Shown piece after piece: positions 15,084-15,233 of a stretch of 15,233 nucleotides of DNA; the first letter of the stretch is position 1; each line of letters starts with the position of its first letter. The stretch is from Chloroflexota bacterium (GTDB lineage Bacteria > Chloroflexota > UBA6077). The stretch is taken from assembly GCA_021806765.1 (NCBI GenBank), contig JAJZQR010000118.1:1-15233 (forward strand), in the 5' to 3' direction. Below the pieces are notes generated by a model that saw only the letters and a program-made list of their open reading frames with translations, did not search any database and had not been told where the DNA came from. The position numbers and the translations under genes were made by a program.

Positions 15084-15112
15084 ATGGTACATGGCCGCAG
15101 TACTGCTGTCAA
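15084..15112 (-). promoter_or_regulatory. Conserved promoter in front of the broken GntR copy and right-hand genes
   Basis: On the minus strand, TTGACA (15112-15107) and TACCAT (15089-15084) are separated by 17 bases, exactly as at 3231-3259. The spacer contains the perfect palindrome GCAGTACTGC (about 15097-15106). The gene directly behind it is broken, so selection on the promoter would come from the downstream TIM-barrel/DUF917/M29/TRAP genes. Readthrough of these genes from here is inferred. Confidence 0.7.
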
Positions 15113-15233
15113 CACTCCAATTGCCGCCTGAATCCGTGGATTTGTGCGTGGGCGTTCACCTGCTTGGATGCCTCTGCGGACTGGAATCCACAGATTAGGG
15201 TGCCGATGCAGTCTCTATGCCCTTGAACATCCA

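Noticed and set aside
14129..15226. A 365-codon plus-strand open frame spanning the right end
   Set aside because: It crosses the antisense of the TIM-barrel gene, the spacer and the broken GntR copy, which is not how a real gene would behave.
1..15233. CRISPR arrays, tRNA or rRNA genes, transposases and phage genes
   Set aside because: I found no regularly spaced repeats, no tRNA-like cloverleaf and no transposase or integrase motifs. The only long repeat is the regulator duplication.

Overview
The window is a catabolic and uptake gene block from a bacterium of moderately high GC. Every gene I can support lies on the minus strand, so the block reads from right (15.2 kb) to left (position 1). 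Its lipoprotein substrate-binding proteins, one with an Ala/Pro/Ser-rich linker, its TRAP transporters, amidohydrolases and amidases, and its frequent GTG/TTG starts behind strong GGAGG ribosome sites suggest a Chloroflexota-like (SAR202 or Dehalococcoidia-type) environmental bacterium. That placement is an inference from style; no phylogenetic marker is present.

Layout in reading order. (1) 15.1-14.8 kb: a promoter and a truncated, start-less copy of a GntR-family regulator. (2) 14.57-11.61 kb: a xylose-isomerase-like TIM-barrel enzyme, a DUF917 (S-Me-THD family) protein and an M29/NicX-like metalloenzyme; the last two overlap by 4 bases. (3) 11.42-8.35 kb: a complete TRAP transporter in the order dctP-dctM-dctQ, with a perfect 19-bp hairpin after dctP. 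(4) 8.18-7.02 kb: an imidazolonepropionase-like amidohydrolase, then a spacer with two mirrored hairpins. (5) 6.81-3.45 kb: a small AtzG/GatC-like protein coupled to an amidase-signature enzyme, a hydantoinase/allantoinase-like amidohydrolase and an overlapping cupin. (6) 3.26-2.48 kb: the intact GntR/FCD regulator behind a consensus-like promoter. (7) 2.44-1.94 kb: a decayed hydantoin-racemase-like pseudogene. (8) 1.65 kb to the left edge: a second TRAP system, with a Tat-exported lipoprotein DctP, a hairpin and a DctQ cut by the window edge.

The parts fit import of small organic acids or amides through two TRAP systems, followed by hydrolysis of cyclic and linear amides (hydantoinase-like ring opening, amidase, amidohydrolase, DUF917), under a GntR repressor. 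The hydantoin-racemase remnant and DUF917, a family linked to hydantoinases, point the same way. The true substrate cannot be read from sequence.

The most notable structure is a pair of direct repeats of about 315 bp, at 2948-3262 and 14797-15115. Each carries the same promoter (TTGACA, 17 bp, TACCAT) and the regulator's DNA-binding domain, and together they flank the catabolic block. The right copy has lost its start codon and effector domain but kept its promoter. This suggests an ancestral segmental duplication and a shared regulon.
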